Below, in pieces: positions 27,363-39,100 of a DNA stretch of 64,000 nt. Each line of letters begins with the position of its first letter. Within the stretch, counting starts at the first letter, position 1. The stretch is from Pseudomonadota bacterium. GTDB taxonomy: Bacteria; Myxococcota_A; UBA796; SXON01. The notes below the pieces were generated by a model that was not told the DNA's origin, searched no databases, and worked only from the letters and a program-made list of their open reading frames with translations. The stretch spans positions 1 through 64,000 of the forward strand of contig SXON01000034.1 in NCBI GenBank assembly GCA_005778355.1, written 5' to 3'. The translations under genes and the position numbers were made by a program.

Positions 27363-28070
27363 TTACCGGCGGCTGAGGCGCATCAGGAGGCTGAGGATGT
27401 TCCAGAACAGCGTGAGGATGCCCATCGCAATGGTGTACGCGCCTTCCCAGTGCGCGTCGGTCGTGAAGCGGTGGATCACCTCGTTGAGCTGGTAGAGCAC
27501 CGCGCCCACGCTCACCGCCACGAAGATCACGCTCAGGATGAGCCCGAAGGTGCCGCCGAGCAGCGAGGGGAAGGCGAAGCCAACCACCATGGCGATCAGC
27601 ATCGGGATCGACAGCGCCGAAAGGGCCGCGCCGATCATCGAGAAGTTGCGCGGGGCGACGAACACGTAGGCCGTCATGCCGAGCACGGCGAAGAAGGTGA
27701 GCCCCATCGCGAGGCCGATGAGCACGAAGGGGTTGCCGAAGGAGGCGCCGCTCACGATGAACGCGGCGAGGATGAGGAAGCCCATCGCCATGCCCTGGAC
27801 GCCCATGCCGAGCGCGAAGCCCACCGGCTTGGCGTTGCCGAAGACCATCGGCTGGGCCACGAAGTTGTTGATCGCGAAGAGCCCCATGATGATGATGAAG
27901 GGGAAGAAGCCGCTGAGCAGGGCCGGCACGAAGGCCAGCGCGCCCGCAGTGATCACCGACACGACGGCGGCGATGCCGACGCCGACGGTGGTGAGACCAA
28001 GCACTTTGCGTAGGTAGGTGGCGCGATCTTCGACGCTGGCGCGGGAGACGGCGACGCTGGACCAGGACAT
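27363..28070 (-). CDS. Bax inhibitor-1/YccA family membrane protein
   Basis: The ATG at 28070 (MSWSSVAVSR) is preferred over the one at 28106 because GAGG sits eight bases upstream. The 235-aa product has about seven hydrophobic helices in the BI-1 arrangement, including GMGVQGMAMGFLI, the TAYVFVAPRNFSM loop and a C-terminal segment with charged residues before the last helix (NILSLLMRLSRR). Bacterial BI-1 proteins include pH-sensitive calcium-leak channels and the YccA modulator of FtsH. Which role applies cannot be told. No operon partner is obvious: RlmE lies 32 bases upstream on the same strand. Confidence 0.8.
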   Translation of the reverse strand: MSWSSVAVSRASVEDRATYLRKVLGLTTVGVGIAAVVSVITAGALAFVPALLSGFFPFIIIMGLFAINNFVAQPMVFGNAKPVGFALGMGVQGMAMGFLILAAFIVSGASFGNPFVLIGLAMGLTFFAVLGMTAYVFVAPRNFSMIGAALSALSIPMLIAMVVGFAFPSLLGGTFGLILSVIFVAVSVGAVLYQLNEVIHRFTTDAHWEGAYTIAMGILTLFWNILSLLMRLSRR

Positions 28071-28102
28071 GGAGACAAACCTCAGGGTTCGCTCTAGTGT
28101 AA

Positions 28103-28696
28103 TCACTCGGGGCGGAAGCCCACGCCCACGAGAAAAAACTCGACACTCCTGTCGCGTGTGGCCTCGGGCTTGACCCGTTTCACCTGCGCGAACCGCGATT
28201 CCACCGACCGAGTGTAGGCCGGGGCGTCCTCACCGTCGAAGACTTTGACCACGAAGGCGCCGCCCGGCCGCAGGGTGGCGAGGGCGAGCAGCAGCGCGCG
28301 TTCAGCCAGGCGAATTTGCCGCGCATGGTCAGTGAAGCGATCGCCCGAGGTGTTGGGCGCCATGTCCGATACAAACAAATCAATGTCGCGACCAAGCTCG
28401 ACGGCCTCCACCTCCATCGCCGAGCGGGCGATCCAGGTGCCGCCGGTCAGGGCCGGGGCCTGGAGATCCACGCCCACGACGCTCATCCCCCGCTCGAGCA
28501 GGTAGCGGCTCCAGCTGCCGGGGAAGCAGCCGAGGTCGACGGCCTTCCCCCCGCGCCGCGTGAGCTTGAAACGCTGGTCGAGCTCCTCGAGCTTGAAAAC
28601 GCTCCGCGCAGCGTAGCCTTGCGCCTTCGCTTTCTTCGTGAAATGGTCCGGGCGCTTGTAGGGGGGCACTCGCGCCTGTATCGCGGGCCCCGTCAC
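28103..28696 (-). CDS. rlmE: 23S rRNA (uridine-2'-O-)-methyltransferase RlmE (FtsJ)
   Basis: The product has the FtsJ fold: KRPDHFTKKAKAQGYAARSVFKLEEL at the N-terminus, SAM motif VDLGCFPGSWSRYLL, the SDMAPNTSGDR motif with the catalytic Asp, and VVKVFDG with the catalytic Lys. It methylates the ribose of U2552 (E. coli numbering) of 23S rRNA. The start is uncertain: GTG at 28696 (197 aa), GTG at 28669 (188 aa) or an ATG at 28783 that would overlap the divergent lipoprotein start. Family members have about 200-210 residues, so 28696 is chosen. Confidence 0.88.
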   Translation of the reverse strand: MTGPAIQARVPPYKRPDHFTKKAKAQGYAARSVFKLEELDQRFKLTRRGGKAVDLGCFPGSWSRYLLERGMSVVGVDLQAPALTGGTWIARSAMEVEAVELGRDIDLFVSDMAPNTSGDRFTDHARQIRLAERALLLALATLRPGGAFVVKVFDGEDAPAYTRSVESRFAQVKRVKPEATRDRSVEFFLVGVGFRPE

Positions 28697-28781
28697 ACCC
28701 GTGCTCGTCGCGTCGTAGTGCGTGCGGGCGCTTGTGTGCGAAGCCCGATCCGGGCTATCCTCGCTGCCCTCCGAGGCCTCC

Positions 28782-30791
28782 ATGAGCCGTCTGCTCCCAC
28801 TCACGTTGCTGTTCGCCCTGGGCTGCCCGGGCGACGACACCAAGGAAGACTCGGGTCCCGCCGACTCTGGTGGCGACGACGCCTTCGTGGTGGAGCAGAA
28901 CGACGCCGATGAGGACGGCATTCTCGACATCCACGAGGGCGAGGAAGATGCCGACGCCGACGGCACACCCAACTTCGAAGACACCGACAGCGACGGCGAC
29001 GGGCTCAACGACAAGAAGGAAGCGGGCGACGAGGACGTGGCCACGCTGCCGGTCGACAGCGACGGCGACGGCGTGGCCGACTACCTCGACGAGGACAGCG
29101 ACAACAACTGCGTCAAGGACGGCAAGGAGTCCGACGACAGCTACAGCACCGACACCGACGGCGACGGCAGTCCCGACCACGTCGACAGCGACAACGACGG
29201 CGATGGCATCCCCGACCTCGAGGAGATTGGCGCCTGCGAGAAGCCCGACTCCGACGGCGACGGCACCGCCGACTACATGGACCAGGACAGCGACAACGAC
29301 GGCATCGCCGACAGCTTCGAGGGCGGCACCACCGAGTTCAACGACGAGCCGCGCGACTCCGACGGCGACGGCATCGACGACTACCTCGACCCCGACTCCG
29401 ACAACGATGGCATCAGCGATGGCGACGAAGGTGGCACCGGCGGCAACCTCGAGCAGGAGCCGCGCGACACCGACGGCGACGGCAAGTACGACTTTCAGGA
29501 CACCGACGCCGACGGCGATGCCCTCTCGGATGCCGACGAGCTCCTGATGGGCACCGACCCCTACGACGACGACACCGACGGCGACGGCTACTCAGACGGT
29601 GGCGAGTACACCGCCGGCACCGATCCCCTGGACGCCTCCAGCGTGATCGACGGCATCTACGTGGAGGTGCAGGAGCGCACCACGGTGGAGGAGGAGTTCG
29701 AGTTCGAGCTCTCCATCCAGCGCGGCGACGTGGGCTTCATCATCGACACCACCTGCTCGATGGGCGGCACCATCACCGCCATCGCCAGCGAGTTCAACAC
29801 GCTGGTCGGCGAGCTCGAGTCGGTGCTTCCCGACGCCGGCTACTCGGTGACCGGTCACGACGACTACGCCTTCGGGAGCTTCGGCTCGCCGGGCTCCGAC
29901 AAGCCCTACTACATGCGCCAGCAAATCACGACGGACACCACGCTCGTGCAGACGGGGTTTGCGAGTCTCTCCACCCACTCTGGCGCCGACGGCCCGGAGT
30001 CGGGCACCGAGGCCATCTACCAGGCCGCCTCGGGCGCCGGTTACGACCAGGACTGCGACGGGAGCTACGACTCGAGCACCGACGTGATGCCGTTCATCGC
30101 CAGCGCTACCGACCCGTACGGCGGCAGCGGCGGCGAGCACTACGACAGCAGCACGCCTGATGGCGGCGTGCTCGGCGGCATGGGCTTCCGCGAGTACTCG
30201 CTGCCCGTCGTCGTGCTCGCGGGCGACAACTACCTGCGCGATCCCGAGTCGAGCAACGCCCAGTACAACGCGACGCCCGGCGGTTGTCCCATCGACGCCG
30301 GCATGTCCGACGCCGAGACGGCCTTCCTCGACCTTGGCGCCTACTTCGTGGGCGTGAGTGTCAACGGCACCACGGGCTACCCGCAGATGTACGACTTCGC
30401 CGAGGCGATCGGCTCTTACGCCGACCTCGACGGCGACGGCGTGGCCGCCGAGCCCGTCGTGGAGACCTGGTCGGGCAGCAACGCCGAGTTCCGGGAAACG
30501 CTGGTCAACGCGATCACGCAGCTCGTGGCCGGCGTGCGCTTCGAGCGAGTCGACCTCTCGGTCGATGGCGACAGCTACGGTTTCGTCCAGAGCATCGAGC
30601 CCGAGTACTACGAGGGCCTCGGCGCGAGCGATGAGGGCAAGATCCTCACCTTCACGCTCACCTTCCGTGGCGTGGTGGCGGCCTTGACCGAAGACCAGCT
30701 CTATGTCTTGACGCTCAACGTGCTCGGCGACCAGTCGATCCTGCTCGACACGCTCGACATCGTGATCGTGGTGCCGGGGCAGGAGTACTGA
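28782..30791 (+). CDS. Thrombospondin type-3 repeat lipoprotein with VWA domain
   Basis: The ATG at 28782 gives [15 protein letters not shown], a good lipobox with cysteine 15. Residues about 40-290 are tandem Asp-rich calcium repeats of TSP type-3 character (D-x-D-GDG-x-x-D motifs, at least nine). Then comes a VWA-like domain beginning [12 protein letters not shown] (MIDAS D322-x-T-x-S) with Cys residues and [10 protein letters not shown]. Product 669 aa. The metal-bound repeats probably form a rigid stalk presenting the VWA domain at the cell surface for adhesion or complex assembly. A possible -10 (TATCCT) lies at 28756-28761. Confidence 0.8.
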   Translation: MSRLLPLTLLFALGCPGDDTKEDSGPADSGGDDAFVVEQNDADEDGILDIHEGEEDADADGTPNFEDTDSDGDGLNDKKEAGDEDVATLPVDSDGDGVADYLDEDSDNNCVKDGKESDDSYSTDTDGDGSPDHVDSDNDGDGIPDLEEIGACEKPDSDGDGTADYMDQDSDNDGIADSFEGGTTEFNDEPRDSDGDGIDDYLDPDSDNDGISDGDEGGTGGNLEQEPRDTDGDGKYDFQDTDADGDALSDADELLMGTDPYDDDTDGDGYSDGGEYTAGTDPLDASSVIDGIYVEVQERTTVEEEFEFELSIQRGDVGFIIDTTCSMGGTITAIASEFNTLVGELESVLPDAGYSVTGHDDYAFGSFGSPGSDKPYYMRQQITTDTTLVQTGFASLSTHSGADGPESGTEAIYQAASGAGYDQDCDGSYDSSTDVMPFIASATDPYGGSGGEHYDSSTPDGGVLGGMGFREYSLPVVVLAGDNYLRDPESSNAQYNATPGGCPIDAGMSDAETAFLDLGAYFVGVSVNGTTGYPQMYDFAEAIGSYADLDGDGVAAEPVVETWSGSNAEFRETLVNAITQLVAGVRFERVDLSVDGDSYGFVQSIEPEYYEGLGASDEGKILTFTLTFRGVVAALTEDQLYVLTLNVLGDQSILLDTLDIVIVVPGQEY

Positions 30792-30878
30792 GGAGGCTGG
30801 AGGCTGGAGGGGTTAGGCCGTAGGGGCCTGAGGTGCTGCCCCGGGGCCGTGTTGGACGCGCGGCTATTGGTTTTTCTC

Positions 30879-30902
30879 AGCGCCGGCTGGCGAGCCGGCG
30901 CT
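30879..30902. repeat. Perfect 10-base-arm hairpin in the convergent intergenic region
   Basis: AGCGCCGGCT (30879-30888) and AGCCGGCGCT (30893-30902) are exact reverse complements around GGCG. It lies in the 210-base gap between the TSP3/VWA lipoprotein and engB. A T-run (30871-30875) precedes rather than follows it on the plus strand and appears as an A-run after it on the minus strand, so it is not a classical terminator. It could be a factor-assisted terminator or a REP-like element. Nothing else is recognised in 30792-31001. Confidence 0.6.
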
Positions 30903-31001
30903 CACTGTTGCGGCCCTCGCGGATCGCTCGTGCACGCTGCTTGACGAGGCTTCGGCTTGGATCTTCCCTAGGTATCGAGGGGAGCCGCCGACCCTCCCCT
31001 C

Positions 31002-31580
31002 CTACAGCACCGACGCGATGGCCTCGCGCGCCTCTTCCAACCCGATCCGCTCCGTGGCCGAGAAGGGAATCACCGCGTCGTCGGGAAGGCCGTGTGCCTT
31101 GGCGAGCGCGGCGACCATGTTGTCGCGACGGGCCTTGGGCAGGTCGTCGACCTTCGTGGCGAGACCGAGCACCGGGAAACCATAGCCGGCAAGGGACTCC
31201 AGCAAGGTGCGGTCGAGCTCCTGCATGCCGTGGCGACTGTCGAACAGGGCGACCACTAGCCTGATTGTGTCGCGACTTGTGAAGTAGTTTCCGATCATGC
31301 GCTTCCAGTCATCGCGGGTGTGCTTGCCCACCTTCGCGAAGCCGTAGCCGGGAAGGTCGACGAGGTGGATGCGGCCACCGACCTGGAAAACGTTGATCGA
31401 CTGGGTGCGCCCCGGGGTGGACGAGGTGCGCGCGATGGACTGGCCCACGATGGTGTTGATCGCCGAGGACTTGCCCACGTTGCTGCGGCCGGCGAAGACG
31501 ATCTCCGGGAGCGGGGAGGCGGGCACGTCGCCGATGTAGGCACCGAGAAACTCGGCGCGAGCGGGGAACAGGCGGGGCAT
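31002..31580 (-). CDS. engB: Ribosome biogenesis GTP-binding protein EngB (YihA/YsxC)
   Basis: The 192-aa protein has the single TRAFAC GTPase domain of this family: G1 GRSNVGKSS, G2 threonine in TPGRTQ, G3 DLPGYG, G4 TKVD and G5 SATE, with the typical N-terminus EFLGAY. The length matches the family (about 195-210). It assists assembly of the large ribosomal subunit in the cytoplasm. The start ATG at 31580 is divergent from the phosphoesterase gene, with 51 bases between. Confidence 0.95.
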   Translation of the reverse strand: MPRLFPARAEFLGAYIGDVPASPLPEIVFAGRSNVGKSSAINTIVGQSIARTSSTPGRTQSINVFQVGGRIHLVDLPGYGFAKVGKHTRDDWKRMIGNYFTSRDTIRLVVALFDSRHGMQELDRTLLESLAGYGFPVLGLATKVDDLPKARRDNMVAALAKAHGLPDDAVIPFSATERIGLEEAREAIASVL

Positions 31581-31631
31581 GGGGACGTTTCACCCGCCAG
31601 GCGCGCGGCGTCACCCGGCGCGAGCTAGGTT

Positions 31632-32657
31632 GTGCCCGTGGCATGGTCTTGGTCCGAACAGGTCGACGTCACCCGGGAGAAACGGATCTCCCCGGAGCGA
31701 CCGGTCTACTTCATCTCCGACCTCCACCTGGGCGACGGCACCCGCAGCGACATTTTCATGCGGAAAGACCGCGCGCTGCTCGAGCTGCTCGCCCGCGTGC
31801 GCGACGAGGGTGCGCGGCTCGTGATCTGCGGCGACGCCATCGATTTTCACCAGGCCTGGGGCATCACGCGCGTGCTCAAGGCGCACGGGCAGCTCCTGCG
31901 CGCCCTCTCCGACCTCGCCGACAAGAACGGCGTCATCTACATTTACGGAAACCACGACTACGACATCGCGCTCTTCTCCGAGCTCTTTCGCTGGGACGTG
32001 TGCGCGCGACTCCGCATCGGGGCCGACATCGTGGTGCAGCACGGCCACCAGTTCGACCCCTTCATCGGCCCGGAGCTGAAGTCATCGGCGATGATGACCC
32101 GCGTGCACCATCTCGTGGAGCGCGTCTCGGGCACGTGGATCCGCATGCCTCTCCACGAGTTCTACACCCCTGGAAATCGGTTCGCCTACTGGCTTTTCCA
32201 CAAGCTCTGGTTGGTCGGCAAGCTGCGCAACGTGGCCTACCGGAAGCTCGGCCTGGCCGCCCTCGCCGACCGGGCCGAGCGCTTCGCCCGCTACTGGGTG
32301 CGAAGCGAGTCGGGCGACCCGATGGAAATGCTCTGGCCCTCGCTGCGATCCGCGGGCGAGCTGGGCGCCAGCACCATCGTTTGTGGTCACGCGCATATGC
32401 CCGGGAACGTGGTCCACGAGGGGGTGCGCTACGTCAACACCGGCAGCTGGACCTACGGGTGGGCGCACTATGCCTATTTTGACGGGGATCGTTTCCTCGT
32501 CCGTGACTGGCTGAGTGGGCGAGAGTTCGGCGACGAGCTCTACCGCCCGGCGCTCGAAGGCCACCTGGAACACCTCGACTTCGACCGCTGGTGGCGCAAC
32601 CAGTACCTCGGCTGGTTTCGCTATCGCAGCGCCGAGTTGCGAAGGGAGGCGGCTTGA
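31632..32657 (+). CDS. LpxH-like calcineurin-type metallophosphoesterase
   Basis: The start is the GTG at 31632 (another GTG follows two codons later). The 341-aa product has all metallophosphoesterase blocks: ISDLHLGDG, CGDAIDF, GNHDYD, a distal QHGHQFD and GHAH. The segment order fits UDP-2,3-diacylglucosamine diphosphatase (LpxH, lipid A synthesis), but the protein is about 100 residues longer than E. coli LpxH, with a positively charged middle region, so the substrate assignment is tentative. Its stop overlaps the TTG start of the next gene (TTGA). Confidence 0.72.
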   Translation: MPVAWSWSEQVDVTREKRISPERPVYFISDLHLGDGTRSDIFMRKDRALLELLARVRDEGARLVICGDAIDFHQAWGITRVLKAHGQLLRALSDLADKNGVIYIYGNHDYDIALFSELFRWDVCARLRIGADIVVQHGHQFDPFIGPELKSSAMMTRVHHLVERVSGTWIRMPLHEFYTPGNRFAYWLFHKLWLVGKLRNVAYRKLGLAALADRAERFARYWVRSESGDPMEMLWPSLRSAGELGASTIVCGHAHMPGNVVHEGVRYVNTGSWTYGWAHYAYFDGDRFLVRDWLSGREFGDELYRPALEGHLEHLDFDRWWRNQYLGWFRYRSAELRREAA

Positions 32658-33421
32658 TCCTCGTAGCCATCGCGTCCGCAGGTCTACTCGACCAGGGCAC
32701 CGAGTCGTCGCGACACCTGGAGTTCTGCAAGACCGCCGCGGGCGACGCCGAGGACGCCGGGCAGCTCGAGCGCGCCGCCGGGGTATGGAAGGCCTGCGCC
32801 AGCGAGGCGGAACGCCGACAGTTGAGCGACGTGGTCGCGGTTCTCAAAGCTCAGGCCGACCTCGCCACGGTCGCCGCCGAGGCGGAGGCCACCCGCATCA
32901 CCGACGTGCAGGCATGGGCGGTGCAACTGCTCGATCGCGCCGCCGAGTACCCGACCCTCGACCTGCCGACCGACATCGTTCCCCGTACCTGGCGGGCGTG
33001 GATGGAGACCGATCGCGGGCGCGCCTATGCCAACGACGTGCGCGTCGTCACCGCCTACTGGTCGGGCACCGAGACCGCCCAGGGACAGGAGCTTTTCAGG
33101 GCTTACCTGGAGAACGTGGGCCTCAATTGGGCCGACCCGGGCAACCCCGAGGTCGACCTGGTGGTGAACGTGTCGGCCACGCTCTCGAACGACGCGGGCG
33201 AGGCGAGCAAGCAGGGCGTGATGCAGCTTTCCACGGTGAAGATGAAGGTCGACAGCGTGCGCTTCCGTCGCAGTGAACGCTCGGGCGCAGGGTTCTCGGT
33301 GAGCGCCTCGGCCGAGGCGGCGGAGCTCCCGGTGGCGCAAGAAGAAGCCACCCGACAGGCGTGCGACGCGGCGGCGCGCGCGGTGCTGGGGCGAGTGCTG
33401 GTGGAGCTGTTCGACAGCTGA
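32654..33421 (+). CDS. Hypothetical exported protein
   Basis: No methionine start lies nearby; the TTG at 32654 overlaps the upstream stop as TTGA and follows GGGAGG, giving a 255-aa product with a very short hydrophobic N-terminus (MILVAIASAG). The family is not recognised. The N-terminal half is helical and charged; the C-terminal half has a strand-rich stretch (DLVVNVSATLS, MQLSTVKMKV) and ends in a helix, loosely like LPP20/FlgT-type envelope domains. An alternative start at 32591 would overlap the phosphoesterase gene more deeply. Function unknown. Confidence 0.6.
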   Translation: MILVAIASAGLLDQGTESSRHLEFCKTAAGDAEDAGQLERAAGVWKACASEAERRQLSDVVAVLKAQADLATVAAEAEATRITDVQAWAVQLLDRAAEYPTLDLPTDIVPRTWRAWMETDRGRAYANDVRVVTAYWSGTETAQGQELFRAYLENVGLNWADPGNPEVDLVVNVSATLSNDAGEASKQGVMQLSTVKMKVDSVRFRRSERSGAGFSVSASAEAAELPVAQEEATRQACDAAARAVLGRVLVELFDS

Positions 33422-33445
33422 GACGACGCGATAGACGGTGAGCCC

Positions 33446-34510
<1,065 letters not shown>

Positions 34511-34540
34511 GTCCGCCCTGTCGTCCACCTGGGGGCGTGC

Positions 34541-34546
34541 TACGAT
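34541..34546 (+). promoter_or_regulatory. Possible -10 element (TACGAT)
   Basis: TACGAT lies 24 bases before the ATG at 34571 in the 60-base gap after mtnA; it could drive the Lys/Ala-rich protein and kinase genes. No clear -35 box. Confidence 0.35.
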
Positions 34547-34570
34547 CGCCGTTCCTGCCCCGGGTCTGCC

Positions 34571-36178
34571 ATGGCCACCAAAGACCAAGATCTCGTCAAG
34601 CAAAAGCAGAAGCCCGGCACCACGGCGGCCGCGAAGGCGCCTCCGGCCGCCGAGGCGCCGCAAGCCGGGGTGAAGCTCCAGCAGGGCGCCACGGCCGACA
34701 TGCAGCAAAATGTGGGCAATAGCGGCCTGAAAGACCTCATCTCCGACCAGGAGAAGAAGGCCGGGCCCGCGAAGGACCCGTCGCGCATGGGCCCCGATGA
34801 GATGAAGGCTCAGGCCAAGGCCGACGCCGAAAAACTGTCCGCGAAGAAGGGAAAGAGCACGGCGGGCAAGGATGCCCCGAAGCCGGGCGACGAGGCTGGC
34901 CTCGAGGCCAAGGAGAAGGCCAAGCTCGAGGCCGACGCGTCGCGCAAGAAGAAGGAAGCCGACGCGGAGAAGCAGAAGGTGCAGGCCGAGGAGGCCAAGA
35001 AGGCCACTGCCAAGAAGAAGCCGGCGGCCAAGGCGGGCGCGAAGGCCGAGGCGAAGACGGAGGCCAGGGCTCCGGGCGCGAAGGGCGAAAAGGCCGCCAA
35101 GGCCAAGCCAGCCGCCGACAAGAAGAAGCTCGCGAAGGCCGCCGGGAAGGCGGTGGCGCCGACCAAGAAGGGCGAGCTCGAGCCGGGCAAGGAGGCAATC
35201 CGGAAGACGGCCAATGTGAAGAAGGTCGACGCCAAGGAGGCCGACGCCGAGCACGCCAAGGCCAAGGCTGAGGTCGCGAAGGACGCGGCGAGCAAGAAAA
35301 AGACCGAGGTGAAAGACCCGAAGGCCGCCAAGACCAAGATCGAGCAGGCAGGTAAGCGCGCCGCCGACAAGAAGACGGTGGCGGCCGACGCGGCGAAGAA
35401 GGTCCAGGAGGCCGAGGAGCAGAAGTCGAAGGCCGCCCCCGCCGCGCTGCAGAAGCCCGGTACGAAGGACGACCCCAAGAGGGCGAAGGCCCCGGGCAAG
35501 AAGGGCGCTGCGGAGATGGCCAAGGGCGGCAAGGATGCCGCGGAGGAGAAGGAGCCGGCCAAGGCCAAGCAGGCCAAAGACGTGGAAGCGGAAAAGGGCG
35601 TGGCCCGGCGGGAGTCGAACGACCGCAAGACGGAGGCCGCCGAGGTGGCCGCCGTGGCCGCGAGCCGCCAGCTCGACGAGGTGAAGGGCAAGAAAGCCGC
35701 GGCCGAGGTGGAGGCCGACAAGGACAAAGATCCTGCCGCCGCCCAGGCCAAGTCGAAGGAAGCCGAGGCCCGCGCCGCCGAGGAGAAGGCGCTCGAGGAG
35801 AAGATCGACAAGAAGGACGAGGAGGTCGAGAAGGTCGAGGACGACAAGGAGAACGACGCCAGCGTCAAGGAGGTGAGCCGGGCCAACGATCTCGGCGCCT
35901 TCGACGGCGACACGGTCACCCTCGTCGGCATCTACGTGCCTCGCCCCACCGAGGCCGGCGGTCCCCAGCTCGGCCACGCCTCGGTGATGATCGGCAACCA
36001 GGAAGTGAAGCTTGGCAAGGACGTGCGCCCGATGGCGGAGTTGCTCCGCTTCGCCGGCGAGCGCGTCGCAATTACCGGCAAGCTCGACCTCAAGAAAGAC
36101 GCCGGCGGCAACGCCCTCGACCCCAGTCGCAAAGAAAAGCCGGTGATCACTGGCTTCCGCGCGCCGCACAAGAGGTAA
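34571..36178 (+). CDS. Lys/Ala/Glu-rich low-complexity protein with a small C-terminal domain
   Basis: The 535-aa product is not a recognised family. After about 60 residues that include MQQNVGNSGLKDLI, residues ~65-435 are almost entirely Lys, Ala, Glu and Asp with AKAK, KAEA and KKK runs, predicted long helix or coiled coil, and no Cys or Trp seen. Residues ~440-535 look folded: strands in DTVTLVGIYV, ASVMIG and RVAITGKL suggest a small beta-barrel (OB-like). The frame is real despite low complexity because the C-terminal domain is normal protein and the kinase gene follows nine bases later. A DNA- or polymer-binding scaffold is possible. The short VGN motif resembles eCIS-associated proteins, but only weakly. 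Confidence 0.7.
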   Translation: MATKDQDLVKQKQKPGTTAAAKAPPAAEAPQAGVKLQQGATADMQQNVGNSGLKDLISDQEKKAGPAKDPSRMGPDEMKAQAKADAEKLSAKKGKSTAGKDAPKPGDEAGLEAKEKAKLEADASRKKKEADAEKQKVQAEEAKKATAKKKPAAKAGAKAEAKTEARAPGAKGEKAAKAKPAADKKKLAKAAGKAVAPTKKGELEPGKEAIRKTANVKKVDAKEADAEHAKAKAEVAKDAASKKKTEVKDPKAAKTKIEQAGKRAADKKTVAADAAKKVQEAEEQKSKAAPAALQKPGTKDDPKRAKAPGKKGAAEMAKGGKDAAEEKEPAKAKQAKDVEAEKGVARRESNDRKTEAAEVAAVAASRQLDEVKGKKAAAEVEADKDKDPAAAQAKSKEAEARAAEEKALEEKIDKKDEEVEKVEDDKENDASVKEVSRANDLGAFDGDTVTLVGIYVPRPTEAGGPQLGHASVMIGNQEVKLGKDVRPMAELLRFAGERVAITGKLDLKKDAGGNALDPSRKEKPVITGFRAPHKR

Positions 36179-36187
36179 GTCCCGCTC

Positions 36188-39100
36188 GTGCTCCCGGCCC
36201 TCCCGGAGAGATACCGGCCCACCCGGCTGATTGGTGAAGGCGCGACCGGCGTGGTGTTCCACGCCGAGGACTTGCTGCTCGACGCCGAAGTGGCCGTGAA
36301 GGTCGTGAAGCCAAATCTGGCTTTGCATCGACGCTTTCGGGCGCGATTCGCTCGCGAGGTGGCGATTAGTGCGCGCATCGTGCACCCCCACGTCGTGCCG
36401 GTCTACGACACCGGCGTCTTGCCGTCCGGCGAGCCCTGGGTGGCGCTCGGCTACGCGGTCGGTGGGAGCCTCGCCGACCTCTTGAAGCTGCGCCCCGCGC
36501 TGGTCGACGTGCTGCGGCTCCTCGACGAGGTGATCGACGCGCTCTCGGCGATGCACGCGCGGCTTTTGCTGCACCAGGACCTCAAGCCCGGAAACGTGCT
36601 TCTCCACGCGGGCACGGACGGCCTGGTGCACGCCTGGGTGGGCGACCTCGGCGTGGCCGACGCGCTCGCCGAGCTCAACCGCGACCGCAAGGTGATCTCG
36701 GGCACCCCTGGCTACATGGCGCCGGAGCAGCTTCTCGGACGCACGCAGGACCTGGGCCCCTGGACCGACCTCTACGCGGTCGGGCTCATGCTGTACGAGA
36801 CCCTCTCCGGCGACCGGCCCCACCGCGGTGAGGGACGGCAGGAGCTCCTGGAACAACGCCTCCAGGCGCCGCCGCCCCTGACGCCGGGTGAGGACTGTCC
36901 CCCGGCGCTCTGCGATCTCGTGGCCTCCCTGCTCGACCCCGAGCCGCGCCAGCGATTCGACCGCGCGGCCGACGTCCGTCGCGCCCTGCGAGCCGCCATG
37001 TCGGGGGCCCAGTTCCGGGCCCGGGTGCGCTCATCGACCACGTCTTCGCACAGCGCCACGACCGGGCCGGTCTTGTCGACCGGCGAGTATCCGCTGTCGT
37101 CGCCGGAGCCCTCGGGACCGCGCCCTGCCGGCACGCCGCGCTGGAACCGGGTGGCACCCGACGCGATTCCGCCGAACCCACCACAGGAGTCGGGCTGGGA
37201 GGCGCCCGCGCGCAGTTCCTTGCCCTTGTTCGCCCTTCGCGAGGTGCCGCTGGTGGCCCGCGAGCGCGAGCGCAAGGTGATCTGGGACGCCGCCCGCGAA
37301 GTCATCGCCCTCGACGAGCCGCGAGTGGTCCTGGTGGTCGGCGAGGCGGGCAGCGGCAAGTCGCGACTGACCCAGTCCGTCACGCGCTCTCTCGAGGAAG
37401 CGGGCTTCATGGAGGTGGTGCGACTGCGCTACCACTCGCCCGCGACCATCGACGACGGCTACCGCGGCGCGGTGCGCGACATCGTCGTGCCCTGGAACGA
37501 CACCCGCGAGGGCATTGAGTCGCGGCTTTCGCGCTGGATCAGTCGCGACCGGCAGGTGTTGCCTGCGGAAGTCCACGAGGAAGCGAGTGTGCTCGCCCGC
37601 TGGTGCGGCTACCTCGTGGAGGGTGAACCCCCCGTCTCCGACGCGGCGGCACTGGCCTACCTCTACCGGTACCTCGACGCGCGAGCGTGGCGCGGGGGCT
37701 CCTGTCTCGTGTTGGAAGACGCGCACCACGCGCAGGCCGGTGGCGACGGGCTCGCGATCGCCGAGGCTCTCCTCGACCGCACCGTGGGTGAGCGCCCGGT
37801 GCTCGTGGTGTGCACGCTCGCAGGGGAGGCGCTCGCCAGCGACGCAGCGCTGCGTCGCAAGGTGGAGGGGCTGCAGGAGCGGGGTGCGCGCCGCATCGGG
37901 CTGCGGAAGCTCAACCTCACGGAAACGCGAAAGGTGGTGTCGGAGTCGCTGTCCCTCGCGTCGGAGCTGTCGCGACTTATCGCGCTGGAGTACGAGGGCG
38001 ATCCTCGTTCCGCTGGCCTCTGCCTGCGGGAGTGGGCGAGCCGCAAGCTGCTGGTGCAGAACGAACAGGGGCAGTACCAGCTCCCCCCCGACGCCTCGCT
38101 CGCCGACGCCCTGCCGCGCGATCGCACCTCGCTGGTCTTGCGGCGGGTGAACGCCGCGCTCGAGAACTGTCCCGACCCGGCGGCGGCCCGGGAGGCGCTC
38201 GCGGTGTGTCTCATCGCGGGCCAGGAGCCGCCGGTGCCGGTGGTGCGCGCGGTGAACGACGCGGGTGTCGACGCGCTCCTCGCCACGGGGCTCGTGGCCG
38301 AGGAGCACGGTGCGCTGGTGCTCGAGTCCTCGGACATTCGTGCGGTCGCGACCGAACAGGCTTCCAACTTGCCGAACCTCGCCGATCTGCACCGCCGCCT
38401 TGCCGATGCCTGGCACGACCTCGGCGCATCCACCGGCCTCGACGTCGACCTGCCGCTGGGCACCCATCGACACCGGGGTGGCGATCCCGCCGCGGCGGTG
38501 GCGCCGCTCTTGCGGGCTTGCGTGCGCATGAACCGGGGAGGAAGGGCACGAGACGCCCTGGCGGCGGCGGTGCTCGCCATCGAGGCGGCCGACGCCGCAG
38601 GGCAGCCCTCGGCGCGCCTGGACGCCCGTCGCATGCACGCCTTGTCGCTGGTGGAGAGCGGTCAGCCCGAGCGTGCCGTGCCGCTCATCGACCACGCCTT
38701 GGCCACGATCGAGGGTGATCGCCTCGGACGAGCCCGCCTCCGGGTTCTCCGGGGGCGCTCGGCCCGCAAGCTCGCCGACCTGGAGCTGGCGCACAAGGAG
38801 TTCGACGCGGCGCAGCAGGTGTTCGAGGCGCTCCGCGATCGCGCGGGGCTCATCGAGGTGGCGCAGCAGCGGGCGCGTCTCGCCCGGGCCGAGGGCCGCC
38901 ATTCCCGGGCGCTCAACCACTGGGGCGAGGTGCTGCGGCTCAACCGTGGCGACCTCGTGATCGAGGCCGAGGGCCTGAACGGGCTGGTCGAGGCCATGCT
39001 CGAGAGCGGGCAACTCGAGCACGTCGACAAACACGTGGAGCGTTTGCAGCGGGTTTCCCGGGCGAGCGGCGACACCCGTCGCATCGCGGAGGCCACCTGC

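Noticed and set aside
30879-30902. Calling the hairpin an intrinsic terminator
   Set aside because: The T-run is on the wrong side for both strands.
34571-36178. Calling the Lys/Ala-rich gene an eCIS (contractile injection) protein
   Set aside because: Only a short VGN-type motif is similar; no DUF4157 signature or sheath/tube genes are in the window.
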